Part shown: piece after piece, positions 50,293 to 59,412 of the stretch | Position numbering within the stretch: the stretch's first letter is position 1 | Layout: every line of letters starts with the position of its first letter | Origin: Micavibrio_A sp040381535 | Lineage (GTDB): Bacteria > Pseudomonadota > Alphaproteobacteria > Micavibrionales > Micavibrionaceae | NCBI GenBank assembly: GCA_040381535.1 | Contig: JBEIHF010000007.1 | Location: 1 to 64,000, forward strand | DNA length: 64,000 bases | Direction of reading: 5' to 3' | Translations under genes and position numbers: made by a program | Notes under the pieces: generated by a model | Database searches by the model: none | Seen by the model: the letters and a program-made list of their open reading frames with translations, nothing else | What the model was told of the DNA's origin: nothing

Positions 50293-51228
50293 ATGCCCCG
50301 CACAACTCTATACGCAGACGAAATAGCCCTTTTGCACGAGACCGGCCATTCCCACCCCGAACGGCCCGACAGAATGCGCGTTATTTTGGAATTGCTAACG
50401 GAAAAACCGTTTTCGGACCTGCCGCGCGGCATTATCATGCCTGCGACCGAAGATCAAATCCTGCTCGCCCACCCATTGAGATACATCGAACATGTAGAAT
50501 CGATCATTCCCGAAAAGGGTCATCGCCAAATCGATTCCGACACAATCGTTTCTCCGCAATCATGGGAATGCGCGCTGGCGGCGGCGGGCGCGGCCTGCTC
50601 GGCCATCGACGATATCGCGAAAGGCAAAACCACACGTGCGTTCTGCGCCATGCGCCCTCCCGGCCACCATGCAGAGCAAACCGTGTCGATGGGGTTTTGT
50701 TTGTTCAACAATATTTTTATCGCCGCAAAGCACGCGCAGGCAGCGCATGGTTTTAAAAAAATCGCGATTGTGGATTTCGACGTGCATCACGGGAACGGCA
50801 CAGACGCAATGACGCGCATGCATGACGGCAGCATATTGTTCGTCTCCACGCATCAATATCCATTATGGCCGATGACCGGGTTGGAAGAGGACAATGATGA
50901 AAGCGTCATGAATTTTACGCTCGCCCCTTTTACGGGCTCAATGGAATTCAAAAAACTCTACGAAACGAAAGTCTTTCCCGCGGTAGATGCCTTCCAACCC
51001 GATTTACTTTTGGTGTCCGCAGGCTTTGATGCGCACAAGGACGATTCCATTGCGCAACTTAATTGGGAGACGGAAGATTACGGATGGGTCACGCAAAAGC
51101 TCTGCGCACTGGCAAACAAACACTGCGGCGGCAAGATGCTGACGGTACTCGAAGGCGGATATAACATTGAAGCCTTGAAGGCCAGCGTTGCGGTTCATAT
51201 AGCTACGCTGGCGGGCCTGAAACTTTAA
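50293..51228 (+). CDS. Histone deacetylase family protein
   Basis: This 311-residue zinc amidohydrolase is of the arginase/deacetylase fold. Active-site motifs: GHSHPERPDRM, RPPGHHAEQ with the paired His, the metal site FDVHHGNGT, LLVSAGFDAH and LEGGYN. Bacterial members act on acetylpolyamines, acetoin-related targets or acetylated proteins such as acetyl-CoA synthetase, and the substrate is not set here. The start at 50293 has AGGA upstream. It is divergent from the AGE-family gene. Confidence 0.9.
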   Translation: MPRTTLYADEIALLHETGHSHPERPDRMRVILELLTEKPFSDLPRGIIMPATEDQILLAHPLRYIEHVESIIPEKGHRQIDSDTIVSPQSWECALAAAGAACSAIDDIAKGKTTRAFCAMRPPGHHAEQTVSMGFCLFNNIFIAAKHAQAAHGFKKIAIVDFDVHHGNGTDAMTRMHDGSILFVSTHQYPLWPMTGLEEDNDESVMNFTLAPFTGSMEFKKLYETKVFPAVDAFQPDLLLVSAGFDAHKDDSIAQLNWETEDYGWVTQKLCALANKHCGGKMLTVLEGGYNIEALKASVAVHIATLAGLKL

Positions 51229-51230
51229 GC

Positions 51231-51365
51231 TTAGTGAGGCATCCGGCGCAGAATACCCGTGTTAATGGAATTCTCGCGTTTTTCGGACAAACGACGGTTC
51301 AAACGCCATACAAACATGTTGGTGATGTCTTGTGCCTGTTGTTTTTGGGGCTGATTCATTGTCAT
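51231..51365 (-). CDS. Putative 44-residue microprotein
   Basis: An ORF from ATG 51365 (or ATG 51359) encodes MTMNQPQKQQ and then QDITNMFVWRLNRRLSEKR, ending in ILRRMPH. It is basic and amphipathic in its middle. GAG lies upstream at workable spacing. It fills the otherwise empty 284 bp between the deacetylase-like gene and xseB, on the minus strand. Its coding character is plausible but not proven, and no family is known. Confidence 0.4.
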   Translation of the reverse strand: MTMNQPQKQQAQDITNMFVWRLNRRLSEKRENSINTGILRRMPH

Positions 51366-51512
51366 CTCTTTATTCAGTCTTCTATTTACCTATTATAGCT
51401 TCAAAGACGGTTTTTAAGTTTTGCAAAGACTGGTCCCCTGCCTTGCGTATTTGGGCTAACTGACATATATTGCCCCCCTGCATAATGCTGAAAAACAAGG
51501 ACGATTCTGACC

Positions 51513-51758
51513 GTGGCTACCGCGCAAACCCTTGATAAACTTAGCTTTGAGAAAGCCCTTGGTGAACTAGAAGAGATTGTCCGAGCGCTGGAATCCGGCA
51601 AAGCGCCCCTGGAAGAATCTATCGAACAGTATGAGCGCGGCGTGGCCTTGAAGTCCCACTGCGAAAAGAAGCTTGCGGAAGCACGCCTTAAGATAGAAAA
51701 GATCACCCTATCCTCGGACGGCTCGGTCAAAACCGAAGCCTTCGAAATTAAAGAATAG
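51513..51758 (+). CDS. xseB: Exodeoxyribonuclease VII small subunit
   Basis: This 81-residue helical protein starts at GTG 51513. It contains LSFEKALGELEEIVRALESGKAPLEESIEQYERGV, the family hallmark, followed by a coiled-coil stretch with CEKKLAEARLKIEKI. It forms exonuclease VII with XseA, which is not in the window. It is the first gene of the classical xseB-ispA-dxs group and ends 16 bp before ispA. Confidence 0.95.
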   Translation: MATAQTLDKLSFEKALGELEEIVRALESGKAPLEESIEQYERGVALKSHCEKKLAEARLKIEKITLSSDGSVKTEAFEIKE

Positions 51759-51774
51759 AAGAGAGATTTAACGC

Positions 51775-52686
51775 ATGTGCCCATCACCCAGAGAAGCGTC
51801 CCAGACGCTCGCCGAAGCTCTTGAAGAATGCGTGGTGGGAGTCAACAAGACGATCTCGCGCCTTTTGCCGCAAACCGATCTCGCCGAAGACCGCTTGTAC
51901 GAAGCCATGCGCCACGGCGTGCTTTCGGGCGGTAAACGTCTGCGCCCGTTTATGGTGATGCAATCTGCAAAACTTTTTAACTGCGATCCCGCGCGCGCAC
52001 GGCGCGTTGCCGCCGCCGTGGAATTTCTGCACTGTTACTCCCTGATCCACGACGATCTTCCCGCCATGGACAACTCCGACATGCGCCGCGGTCAGCCGAC
52101 GGTGCACATCCGCTACGATGAAGCGACCGCTATCCTCGCAGGGGATTCTTTGCTCACGTTGGCGTTCGAAGTTATGGCGGACCGCGAAACGCATGCCGAT
52201 CCGAATGTGCGCGTTGAACTCGTGCGCAAACTCGCCGAAGCGTCCGGCCCGCAAGGCATGGTCGGCGGGCAAATGCTCGACCTCATAGGCGAAAACGAAG
52301 AATTTGATCTGGGCACTATTTCCCGCATGCAACGCATGAAAACAGGAAAACTGATGGCGTTCGCTTGCGAATCCGGCGCGATCCTCGGCAAGGCGGATGA
52401 TTTGCACAAGAAAGCGCTCAACAATTACGCCTACGATCTCGGCCTCGCCTTCCAAGTGACGGATGATGTTCTCGATGTGGAATCCACAACGATGATGACA
52501 GGCAAACCCGCAAACCAAGACGAGAAAGCCGGTAAATCCACGTTCGTATCCACCATGGGTAAGGAACAGGCGAAATCCCGAGCGCAAATGCTGGTCGACC
52601 AAGCCTGCCGCCACCTCAAAGTGTTCGAGGGCCGCGCGGAAATGCTGGAAGAACTCGCCCGCTACGTTCTGCAACGCAGATCATAA
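51775..52686 (+). CDS. ispA: Farnesyl/geranyl diphosphate synthase
   Basis: This 303-residue trans-prenyltransferase condenses IPP with DMAPP and GPP. The first Asp-rich motif is Asp93-Asp94 with Asp99 (HDDLPAMDNSD), and the second is DDVLD (Asp230-Asp234). GGKRLRP for phosphate binding starts at about residue 52. The residue pattern before the first motif (CYSLIHDDLPAMD) fits short-chain FPP synthases of bacteria. It follows xseB and precedes the YciI-like gene by 1 bp. Confidence 0.96.
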   Translation: MCPSPREASQTLAEALEECVVGVNKTISRLLPQTDLAEDRLYEAMRHGVLSGGKRLRPFMVMQSAKLFNCDPARARRVAAAVEFLHCYSLIHDDLPAMDNSDMRRGQPTVHIRYDEATAILAGDSLLTLAFEVMADRETHADPNVRVELVRKLAEASGPQGMVGGQMLDLIGENEEFDLGTISRMQRMKTGKLMAFACESGAILGKADDLHKKALNNYAYDLGLAFQVTDDVLDVESTTMMTGKPANQDEKAGKSTFVSTMGKEQAKSRAQMLVDQACRHLKVFEGRAEMLEELARYVLQRRS

Positions 52687-52687
52687 C

Positions 52688-52999
52688 ATGCAATTCCTGA
52701 TCATCGCCCATGACGGAACGGACGAAGGCGCGATGGACCGCCGCATGGCCGCCCGTCAATCGCATCTCGAGTTCTGCGCGCAATCTTTAAAAGACGGCAA
52801 CCAGTATGTCGGCGCCGCCATGCTGGACGATGCGGGCAAGATGAAAGGTTCCGTCATGATCGTGGACTATCCCGACCGCGCCGCGGTGGACGCATGGTTG
52901 GCGAAGGAACCCTACGTTGTCGGCAAAGTGTGGAAGAACATAGAGGTTATTCCGTGCAAGATACCGGACACGTTCGCTCACTGCATTCCGAAGAAATAG
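52688..52999 (+). CDS. YciI family protein
   Basis: This 103-residue dimeric ferredoxin-like-fold protein has MQFLIIAHDGTDEGAMDRRMAARQSHLEF, with the His of the family active site, and SVMIVDYPDRAAVDAWLAKEPYV. Members act as small dehydrochlorinase-like or stress proteins, mostly of unknown substrate. It is co-transcribed with ispA (1-bp gap). The position between ispA and dxs is unusual and has no clear biochemical reason. Confidence 0.9.
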   Translation: MQFLIIAHDGTDEGAMDRRMAARQSHLEFCAQSLKDGNQYVGAAMLDDAGKMKGSVMIVDYPDRAAVDAWLAKEPYVVGKVWKNIEVIPCKIPDTFAHCIPKK

Positions 53000-53935
53000 T
53001 TAAGGATCTTTGGGCTCGGGCGGTTTGTTCGACCAATCGAGGGTAATGGGTTTGTAACCCGGCTGTTTTCTGAAGAATTCAGACAAACGGCGCGACATAT
53101 CATATCTATGTGCGGCGTTTTCAACTATTTTGTTCCACATATCCGGATACGGTTCTATCTCGAACCATTCCTGACCGCCGAATTTATTTTTTGCCAGCTT
53201 CGCCGTACGGTTTTCCAGCCAGCTTACAACACCTTCGGCAAGCGGCTTTTCATCATCCCAGATAAAATCAGGATAACGGAGTCTTTTTATCTCAGGGAAA
53301 CGTTCTCTAATAGCCAGACGGGCAATCATTTCCCGCGCCTCACAGAATGCTTTTTGTTCCTGACCAGCTTCGAACATAGCATCATCAGGCCTTTTCAATT
53401 GAAGCCTTCGGGTTCTATCCCCAGCCTCTACCTCCTTCAAATACAATTCTTTAATTTTTGTATTGAACGCCTGCATACCGTCGACACCCAGAAACGCTTG
53501 ATAAACTCTTTCTTGTGTTTTTTCGAGATTCTCAGGAAAAAGATAGTTCTCTCCTTTGTAGGTGACTTTTTTCTTGGGCACAAAATCGAAAATATCGTTT
53601 TCCAAGTCGACATCTATTTTTGCACGATCCAAAGATTCTTGAGCCAGTCTTTCTATACGCTTGTTGAGTTTTGCAACGTCGGGTGAATGAACAGCATCGG
53701 GATCTTTTTCGATCATTTGCGTCCGGCGGAACATAAGATCCATAGTATCGCCTTGGAGCAGAGGGTCGCCCTCCACTTCTTTTTGCAGCCGCGCATCCAT
53801 CACAGGATCGGAAGCATCCGATTCCTTGTAAAGTTGAGCGTGCGAAAACCCATCGTAAAAATAGGATGTGATCAATTGTGAAAGATGAAGCGGGTAAGTT
53901 TCCGCAGACTTTGCAAAATGGGCAATATGATTCAT
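53000..53935 (-). CDS. Hypothetical protein
   Basis: This 311-residue charged soluble protein is mostly helical by pattern (for example LNKRIERLAQESLDRAK and EAREMIARLAIRERF). It has a Trp-containing C-terminal part (PDMWNKIVENAAHRYDMSRR) and a Pro-rich tail. No known domain is seen, and base composition looks more AT-rich than in ispA or dxs. It lies on the opposite strand between YciI and dxs, which it separates, so it may be an insertion into the old isoprenoid cluster. Function unknown. Confidence 0.6.
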   Translation of the reverse strand: MNHIAHFAKSAETYPLHLSQLITSYFYDGFSHAQLYKESDASDPVMDARLQKEVEGDPLLQGDTMDLMFRRTQMIEKDPDAVHSPDVAKLNKRIERLAQESLDRAKIDVDLENDIFDFVPKKKVTYKGENYLFPENLEKTQERVYQAFLGVDGMQAFNTKIKELYLKEVEAGDRTRRLQLKRPDDAMFEAGQEQKAFCEAREMIARLAIRERFPEIKRLRYPDFIWDDEKPLAEGVVSWLENRTAKLAKNKFGGQEWFEIEPYPDMWNKIVENAAHRYDMSRRLSEFFRKQPGYKPITLDWSNKPPEPKDP

Positions 53936-54028
53936 GTGCCTTTTGTATCAAGCCTTATAATTATGTCAATACGCATAAACCATATTAATATGTAGCGCCA
54001 ACCCCCCTAATTGGCTAAATAAGGAACT

Positions 54029-55942
54029 ATGAAACAAGCCCCGAAATCTGCGGAAACGGCCAATAGCCGCACCCCTCTTCTGGACAGGATTAACGATCCG
54101 GCGGATTTGCGCGGCCTTGACATCGAACAATTGAAGCAAGTAGCGCATGAACTGCGCACCGAAACCATCGATGCGGTTTCCGTCACGGGCGGACATCTCG
54201 GTGCGGGTCTGGGCGTCGTGGAACTCACCGTTGCCATTCATGCCGTCTTCGATACGCCATCCGACAAATTGATCTGGGATGTCGGCCACCAAGCCTACCC
54301 TCATAAAATTCTCACCGGCCGCCGCGACCGCATTCGCACGCTGCGCATGGGCGGCGGATTGTCAGGCTTCACGAAACGCAGCGAAAGCGAATATGACCCA
54401 TTCGGAGCCGCGCATTCTTCGACCTCTATCTCCGCAGGTTTGGGCATGGCGGTTGCGCGTGATCTATCGGGAGGGAACAACCACATCATCGCCGTGATCG
54501 GCGATGGCGCGATGAGCGCGGGTATGGCCTACGAAGCCATGAACAATGCAGGCACGCTTAAATCCAAGATGATCGTCATCTTGAACGACAACAACATGTC
54601 TATTGCACCGCCAGTCGGTGCGATGAGCGAGCATTTGACGAACCTTGTATCAAGCAAGCCTTATCTGACCGCACGCGATGTCGCCAAAAAATTCGCCAAT
54701 ATGCTCCCTGCCCCCATCAAGAACGCGGCGAAGCGTGCGGAAGAGACAGCGCGCGCGGCACTCGGCGGCGGCACGATGTTTGAAGAAATGGGTTTTTATT
54801 ATATCGGCCCTGTGGACGGGCATGATTTGGAACACCTCGTTTCCATTTTAAAAAACATGAAGGACAATCCGCCAAATGGGCCTGTCCTCATCCACGCCAT
54901 CACCAAAAAAGGCAAAGGCTATGCGCCTGCCGAAAGCTCCGCCGACAAAATGCACGGCGTCACAAAATTCGATGTGGTAACGGGCAGCCAGCAAAAGGCG
55001 AAAGCCAACGCCCCTACCTACACCAAAGTTTTCGCGCAAAGTTTGATTGCCGAAGCACGCAAAGATGAAAAGATCGTCGCCATCACGGGCGCTATGCCGT
55101 CTGGCACGGGTCTCGATTTATTTGGATACGAATTCCCCGAGCGCACATTCGATGTCGGCATCGCCGAACAACACGCCGTTACATTCGCGGCGGGGCTTGC
55201 CTGTGAAGGATTCAAACCTTTCGCGACGATTTATTCCACATTCCTGCAACGCGCCTATGACCAGATCGTGCATGACGTGGCGTTACAAAATCTGCCCGTG
55301 CGTTTTGCGATGGACCGCGCAGGGCTTGTCGGCGCGGACGGCGCAACGCACGCAGGGTCCTTCGATGTGGCGTATCTCGGATGCCTTCCCAACATGGTCA
55401 TCATGGCCGCAGGCGACGAAGCGGAACTCGTCCACATGGTAACTACCGCAGCGGCCTACAGCGAAGGCCCGATTGCGCTTCGTTATCCTCGCGGAGAAGG
55501 CTTTGGCATCGAAATGCCGGCCCAAGGCAATGTGTTAGAAATCGGCAAAGGCCGCATCGTAAAAGAAGGCACCGATGTTGCCATTCTCTCTTTCGGCACG
55601 CGCCTCCACGAATCTTTGATGGCGGCTGAATTGGCTGCGCAGAAAAACATTTCCGTGACCGTAGCCGATGCACGCTTTGCCAAGCCACTCGATGAATCCC
55701 TCATCCGTGATCTAGCAAAAAACCACAAGGCAATCATCACGGTGGAAGAAGGCTCCATCGGCGGGTTCGGATCTTACGTGCTGGAATTCCTTTCCCGCGA
55801 AGGCTTGCTCGATAACGGCAAGCTAAAGGCGCGGACCATGCACCTGCCCGATATTTTCCAAGACCACGATTCGCCTGAAAAACAGTATGAAACCGCGCAA
55901 TTGGCCGCCAAACATATTGCGAAAACAATTTTTAGCACCTAG
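54029..55942 (+). CDS. dxs: 1-deoxy-D-xylulose-5-phosphate synthase
   Basis: This 637-residue thiamine-diphosphate enzyme makes DXP from pyruvate and glyceraldehyde phosphate, the first MEP step. Visible are LIWDVGHQAYPHKILTGR, the TPP motif GDGAMSAGMAYEAMNNAG ending in NDNNMSI, AEQHAVTFAAG, and DRAGLVGADGATHAGSFD. The C-terminal transketolase domain ends normally. It heads a unit with the HAD hydrolase 9 bp downstream. Confidence 0.97.
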   Translation: MKQAPKSAETANSRTPLLDRINDPADLRGLDIEQLKQVAHELRTETIDAVSVTGGHLGAGLGVVELTVAIHAVFDTPSDKLIWDVGHQAYPHKILTGRRDRIRTLRMGGGLSGFTKRSESEYDPFGAAHSSTSISAGLGMAVARDLSGGNNHIIAVIGDGAMSAGMAYEAMNNAGTLKSKMIVILNDNNMSIAPPVGAMSEHLTNLVSSKPYLTARDVAKKFANMLPAPIKNAAKRAEETARAALGGGTMFEEMGFYYIGPVDGHDLEHLVSILKNMKDNPPNGPVLIHAITKKGKGYAPAESSADKMHGVTKFDVVTGSQQKAKANAPTYTKVFAQSLIAEARKDEKIVAITGAMPSGTGLDLFGYEFPERTFDVGIAEQHAVTFAAGLACEGFKPFATIYSTFLQRAYDQIVHDVALQNLPVRFAMDRAGLVGADGATHAGSFDVAYLGCLPNMVIMAAGDEAELVHMVTTAAAYSEGPIALRYPRGEGFGIEMPAQGNVLEIGKGRIVKEGTDVAILSFGTRLHESLMAAELAAQKNISVTVADARFAKPLDESLIRDLAKNHKAIITVEEGSIGGFGSYVLEFLSREGLLDNGKLKARTMHLPDIFQDHDSPEKQYETAQLAAKHIAKTIFST

Positions 55943-55951
55943 CATTTCATT

Positions 55952-56641
55952 ATGAACATTGCACGGCCCACCATTGTTCTGTTCGACATGGACGGCACCA
56001 CGGTCCGCCATATCAATCCGCGCATCCTAGGGGCACTTGAAGTTATCGACGATGCGATGTTTAAGGCATCAAGCTGGGTGTACCGCAAAAAACCCCACCC
56101 TAATTTTTCTGCCGATGAGGGCAAAAAACAGCGCCTGCTCGTCCACCGCGCGCTTCATAAAATCCGGCGCGGCGAAGTCGATCAGATCGTCCAACCCTGT
56201 CCCGGAATCTACGCACTGCTGAATTTATTCCGCTCCGAAGGCATTCCACTTGGCATCGTTTCCAACGGTCTGGGCAAAGGTTATGGCTACGACATATTGA
56301 ACAAATTCAATCTGGACGGTTTTTTTAAAACACAAGTGTTCCGCGAAGATATTCAATGGTCAAAACCGCATCCTGATCCGATCCTGCGCGCCCTCAAAGG
56401 CATCAAAGACCCGCTCACCAAAGACGATGTCATTTGGTACATAGGAGATCGGCACAAGGATATCCTAGCCGCTGTTGCCGCGGACAAAATTTTACCCGCA
56501 AAAGTCATTCCGTTTTCGTACGGCGTGAAAGGTGTGGCGGCTTTGTTCGAAAAGGGTTATTCGCCCGATCACATCATCGTGAATTATACGGATTTTGCCG
56601 GACGGATTTATCCGATCATTCGTCCATTAGCGCAAACGTAA
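55952..56641 (+). CDS. HAD-superfamily hydrolase
   Basis: This 229-residue phosphatase-like protein has motif I LFDMDGTTV (nucleophile Asp12, acid Asp14), motif II in LGIVSNG, a Lys in WSKPHPDPI and motif IV in WYIGDRHKDI. The cap is helical and inserted after motif I. It probably hydrolyses a small phosphate ester. It is 9 bp after dxs and so likely co-transcribed. Its 3' end overlaps the convergent sppA by 15 bp. Confidence 0.88.
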   Translation: MNIARPTIVLFDMDGTTVRHINPRILGALEVIDDAMFKASSWVYRKKPHPNFSADEGKKQRLLVHRALHKIRRGEVDQIVQPCPGIYALLNLFRSEGIPLGIVSNGLGKGYGYDILNKFNLDGFFKTQVFREDIQWSKPHPDPILRALKGIKDPLTKDDVIWYIGDRHKDILAAVAADKILPAKVIPFSYGVKGVAALFEKGYSPDHIIVNYTDFAGRIYPIIRPLAQT

Positions 56642-58468
56642 ATCCGGATCGTAAGCCTGTGTCAGGCCGCTACGCTGCACCGTTTCCACACGCCGGAACA
56701 TATCACCCAACACCGTATCACCGAGCCAGTTTTGGAAGAATACCTGCTGGCCCATCATGTACATCAATTGTTCGATCGGCGTAAGCGGTTTTGGAATGAT
56801 ATGAATGTCGAGTTGGGTACGATCCCTCTGCCCCACGAGAGATGCCGTGTAATCCAGCGCGACATCTAGCCCGCCCAGTTCATCGATCAAACCGTTTTCT
56901 TTCGCCTGTAACCCCGTCCATGCGCGCCCCTTGGCGATGGTACGTACTTTGGCGGGGTCCATCTTGCGGCCGTTAGCAACGCGTTCGATAAACGAAGCGT
57001 AAGTATCGTCGATAGCGACTTCCAATGCGGCGCGTTCGGAATCTTTCAACGGCACATTGGGCGACCAGATTTGTGCATTTTCACCCCATTTCATGCCGCC
57101 CCAGTTGATACCGAGTTTCTTCCACATCTGGCTGACTTCGAATTTGCCCATGATGACGCCGATGGAGCCCGTCAGCGTGGTCGGAAGCGCGTAAATCTTG
57201 TCCGCATCGACCGTTACCCAATATCCGCCCGAAGCCGCGAGCGGCCCCATGGAAACTATGATCTTCTTGCCTTTTTCCTTGGCGTGGACGATGGCGCGGC
57301 GAATGGTTTCTGAGGCGGTTGGCGATCCGCCCGGTGAATCGACACGCACAACGATGGCCTTGATGTCTTCATTCTCGCTAGCTTCATCAATAGCGTTAGC
57401 GATGTAATCGCTGGTTGTAAAACCAGGTTCGGGGTCAGCCCCCGGGATGATTTCACCCGCAATACGCACAAGCGCCACTTGCGGACCCTTTTTTTTCATC
57501 GGCGCGCCGATGCCTGAAAAATAATCTTCCAGCGCGATCAACGGCAAATCTTCATCGTTCTTTTTGTTCGTGATGCGTTTTTGTATTTCATCGAGCATAA
57601 GATCGGAATAATCAAGACGCGTGATAAGGCCAGCCGCCAGTGCGTCTTTGCCAGTTATTAGACCTTTGTTTAAATTTGCTTCTAAAACGGACGCGGTAAT
57701 TTTGCGATCAACCAGAATATCTTGCGCGATCTGCCCTGAAAGGCTTTCCAAAATCGATTGCATCATTTCACGGTTGGGTTCGGACATGCGTTCATTGGTG
57801 AACGATTCCATCGCGGATTTATATTCTTCACGATGCAAGAATTCAGGCTTGGCGCCAATTTTATCGAGCGCGGCGCGGGCAAAAGGCATTTCCATCGAAA
57901 GCCCCGTAATAGTTACCATGCCCACGGGCTGCATCCATATCTCATCAAATGCAGAAGCCAGATAATAGGCCCCTATACCACTTCCGGCATCCGCAAAAGA
58001 CGCGGTATAAACATGCGCGAATTTTCCGCTGGAACGTAAACGCTTGATAGCCACGCGCAGTTCTTGAATATGCGCGAGTTCCATGCCGCCTTGATCCAAG
58101 GATACCAGAAGGCCGCGCACGCGCGGGTCAATAGACGCCTGATCGATGGTGGCGATCAGGTCACCGATGGTGATGCCTGCGGCGGCAAAAGGATCGGCGA
58201 AAGAACGCGCATGCTCCGTCTCCCCTATGGGATCCGTGATGTTGAGCACCAAAATCATATCATTTGGCAAAGCCGACTTCTTTTTACCTTCGTAGGAAAA
58301 AAGCGAAATCGTGCCCATCACACATAAAAACAATATGATCCCGCCGATAACCGTGCAGGTTTTACGGATCGTATGGCCGATAATGCGCCATATGTTCCAT
58401 CGCGCCTTGGAAATATCTGATTTTCGGGGAGCGGATTTGTAAAAATAAGAACCGATGCGCCGTTTCAT
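56627..58468 (-). CDS. sppA: Signal peptide peptidase SppA (67K type)
   Basis: This 613-residue membrane-bound serine protease has two tandem S49 domains. An N-terminal helix (about 35-58) anchors it. The catalytic Lys217 is in EEYKSAMESF, in the first domain, and Ser413 is in LAASGGYWV, in the second, the Lys/Ser dyad of SppA. It digests cleaved signal peptides left in the inner membrane. Length is like the E. coli long form. Confidence 0.94.
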   Translation of the reverse strand: MKRRIGSYFYKSAPRKSDISKARWNIWRIIGHTIRKTCTVIGGIILFLCVMGTISLFSYEGKKKSALPNDMILVLNITDPIGETEHARSFADPFAAAGITIGDLIATIDQASIDPRVRGLLVSLDQGGMELAHIQELRVAIKRLRSSGKFAHVYTASFADAGSGIGAYYLASAFDEIWMQPVGMVTITGLSMEMPFARAALDKIGAKPEFLHREEYKSAMESFTNERMSEPNREMMQSILESLSGQIAQDILVDRKITASVLEANLNKGLITGKDALAAGLITRLDYSDLMLDEIQKRITNKKNDEDLPLIALEDYFSGIGAPMKKKGPQVALVRIAGEIIPGADPEPGFTTSDYIANAIDEASENEDIKAIVVRVDSPGGSPTASETIRRAIVHAKEKGKKIIVSMGPLAASGGYWVTVDADKIYALPTTLTGSIGVIMGKFEVSQMWKKLGINWGGMKWGENAQIWSPNVPLKDSERAALEVAIDDTYASFIERVANGRKMDPAKVRTIAKGRAWTGLQAKENGLIDELGGLDVALDYTASLVGQRDRTQLDIHIIPKPLTPIEQLMYMMGQQVFFQNWLGDTVLGDMFRRVETVQRSGLTQAYDPDLRLR

Positions 58469-58634
58469 GAAACCTGCCTTTTTGAATGCCTAGATTTTAA
58501 TCCGTTAACGATTAAAGTCACGCGGCATTTTAACGGAACCAACCCTAATTTCACACGTTTATCAGAGGTATATGGATTTCCCATGACCAAAAACCTCAGG
58601 GCAACCTGTGGGGCGGCTAAAAGAGAGAGAATAG

Positions 58635-59402
58635 TTAAAATAATTTTTTGAATAAGGTGTTCGTTTCGGCGGAAATTTTTTCGATCAAGCCCGCCATCAC
58701 AGGAGTATAGTTACCATGCAAGACTTCATTCATGATTTTTACATCCGGGGCGATCAATCGTTGATATGGCTCCAAGTCGACCTCAGACAGCGGCGCGAAG
58801 CGGTTGAAATGTTCCGGAAAAAAACGAAAGTCCCACCACTCCACAGGCAGGGGCAATATTTCCTGCCCTACAGCGACACCGGCTTCCACCATGGCGGATT
58901 CAAGAGCGGTACGGTTTTTAAGGATGACCTTGCGCTCGGCTTCGCCACAGTCAAATTCAGTGTAACCTCTTCCCGCGGGATTATCGTCCGTGGGCGATTC
59001 CGCAAAAAAATCAAAAGATGTCCCCATATTTACTGAAATTCCGTTTTCATCGCGTGGCCAGATATCGACAGCCATGCCACGCGGATGTGCTCCACAACCG
59101 GGCTTTGATACCAACATGGGCGAAAATCCATGCACAGCCATTAGCTCCTGCGCCTCGGTGGGGCGCAGGCAATCGAACACTTCAAGCGTCCAGTTATGGC
59201 GTTTGTGACAGGCCAGCGCGGCAAGCAGGACCACGGGCGTAAAATCCTTGTGCGCCCATATGATCTTGGCATCGTCGTGATAAAGTCCCTTGAATAAATT
59301 ATACTCGTAATTGCGGTCCGCGTAAGCCAGATGGATTTTGATCGGAAAATCGCGCTCGAAAGCGTTTAGAGGAACAAGATCGGCGGGCGATATTTTTTCC
59401 AT
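58635..59402 (-). CDS. VanX-like D-Ala-D-Ala dipeptidase with altered zinc site
   Basis: This 255-residue protein is of the M15D family. The metal-site motif GAHPRGMAVD gives His106 and Asp113 with the same 7-residue spacing as VanX, Arg80 in FDCLRP matches the transition-state Arg, and the catalytic Glu is Glu188 in EWWD. The third zinc ligand is Asp191, where VanX enzymes have His (E-x-x-H). The enzyme may still bind metal with an Asp ligand, or have changed activity. No signal peptide, so it is cytosolic, suited to recycling cell-wall dipeptides. No van genes are near. Confidence 0.8.
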   Translation of the reverse strand: MEKISPADLVPLNAFERDFPIKIHLAYADRNYEYNLFKGLYHDDAKIIWAHKDFTPVVLLAALACHKRHNWTLEVFDCLRPTEAQELMAVHGFSPMLVSKPGCGAHPRGMAVDIWPRDENGISVNMGTSFDFFAESPTDDNPAGRGYTEFDCGEAERKVILKNRTALESAMVEAGVAVGQEILPLPVEWWDFRFFPEHFNRFAPLSEVDLEPYQRLIAPDVKIMNEVLHGNYTPVMAGLIEKISAETNTLFKKLF

Positions 59403-59412
59403 GACACCTTAT

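Noticed and set aside
58584..58652. 22-codon plus-strand ORF (MTKNLRATCG...)
   Set aside because: No ribosome-binding site and no supporting context. It overlaps the 3' end of the VanX-like gene.
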